NCBI GenBank assembly: GCA_025210555.1
Contig: JAOARL010000012.1
Span: 1-64,000, forward strand
Reading direction: 5' to 3'
Length of the DNA stretch: 64,000 bases
DNA from: Clostridia bacterium
GTDB lineage: Bacteria > Bacillota > Clostridia > Lachnospirales > JAOARL01
Within the stretch, counting starts at the first letter, position 1. Each line of letters begins with the position of its first letter. Shown one piece after another: positions 63,779 to 64,000 of this stretch. The translations under genes and the position numbers were made by a program. The notes beneath the pieces were generated by a model that saw only the letters and a program-made list of their open reading frames with translations, ran no database searches and was not told the DNA's origin.

Positions 63779-64000
63779 ATGTTTGAAAATGTATATAGTA
63801 GCATTGAAGAAACAAGAAAAACTATTATAAAAAAAGAGTGTAGTGTGCTGCAAATAATATTAAGCTTTATGATATTAATAACTTCATCACTATATATTGC
63901 TTTTTTCGCTTATACAATGAAAGATTATAGAGTCTTTCTAATATTTGCAGTTCCGACATATATACCTATGTTTGGTTTTATATGGCATAACTTTAATAAA
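63779..64000 (+). CDS. Membrane protein, paralogue of the preceding gene, cut by the window end
   Basis: The ATG at 63779 follows AAAAGGAAGGG. The 74 visible codons have a charged start with IEETRKTIIKKE, like the IRERVIKRTKG of the gene before. Two hydrophobic helices follow, at about 24-42 and 50-66. It is probably the second DUF3137-like member, but the diagnostic C-terminal domain is outside the window. Confidence 0.65.
   Translation, partial: MFENVYSSIEETRKTIIKKECSVLQIILSFMILITSSLYIAFFAYTMKDYRVFLIFAVPTYIPMFGFIWHNFNK

Overview
The window is AT-rich DNA (about 30% GC by eye) from a low-GC Gram-positive anaerobe, most likely a member of the Clostridia. The evidence is the large Bacillus-type SRP RNA, strong GGAGG ribosome sites, a four-subunit pyruvate:ferredoxin oxidoreductase, AddB, a DUF4364 regulator, a flagellin with FliS, and a dcw cluster whose MurE carries the diaminopimelate-type motif. 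I cannot name the genus. No insertion sequence, prophage, CRISPR array or clear genomic island is visible. Most of the window is ordinary chromosomal housekeeping DNA.

Layout. 1-2830: the 3' four-fifths of a 23S rRNA gene, then tRNA-Asn, -Glu, -Cys and -Ser, with no 5S gene between 23S and the tRNAs. 2894-7713: a TetR-type regulator converging on an eight-gene minus-strand operon for a sodium/proton antiporter module. Its gene order matches the Mrp half of membrane-bound hydrogenases, but no hydrogenase genes follow. 7849-11833: tadA, the SRP RNA, an unknown gene, dnaX, ybaB and recR. 11872-15904: a flagellar islet with a sigma-28-type promoter, an 892-residue repeat protein with a FliK-like C-terminus, a TTG-started short flagellin and a divergent FliS. 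15953-18766: small unknowns, a secreted copper-amine-oxidase-like protein, a PemK/MazF-like protein, a candidate small RNA, and a DUF134 regulator with thioredoxin behind a consensus promoter carrying a palindrome. 18829-21840: porCDAB.

21948-33965: a CapA-like protein, then the division and cell wall cluster mraZ-rsmH-ftsL-ftsI-murE-mraY-murD-ftsW-ftsQ-ftsZ. It has a clear MraZ operator and lacks murF, murG, murC and ftsA. 34071-50927: a multi-HTH repeat protein, an M18 aminopeptidase, a PreP-like M16C protease, an OGG1-like glycosylase, addB (without addA), a SanA-like protein, DUF4364, a radical SAM protein and a 1499-residue secreted Tyr-rich/Fn3 protein. 50960-64000: an unknown gene, dinB, tgt, an enlarged secD, secF, recJ, rel, dtd, a small membrane protein, a metallo-beta-lactamase-fold hydrolase and two consecutive membrane proteins, the first DUF3137-like and the last one cut by the window end.

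Promoters are unusually easy to read: many intergenic gaps hold a -35/-10 pair with exactly 17 bases between them. Most operons end in strong hairpins with T runs, several of them working in both directions between converging genes. The best candidates for something undescribed are the structured RNA near 18008-18104 next to paired GTGCA/TGCAC sites, the multi-HTH protein beside ftsZ, the FliK-like repeat protein, the orphan Mbh-type antiporter with an extra soluble domain, and the Tyr-rich secreted protein.
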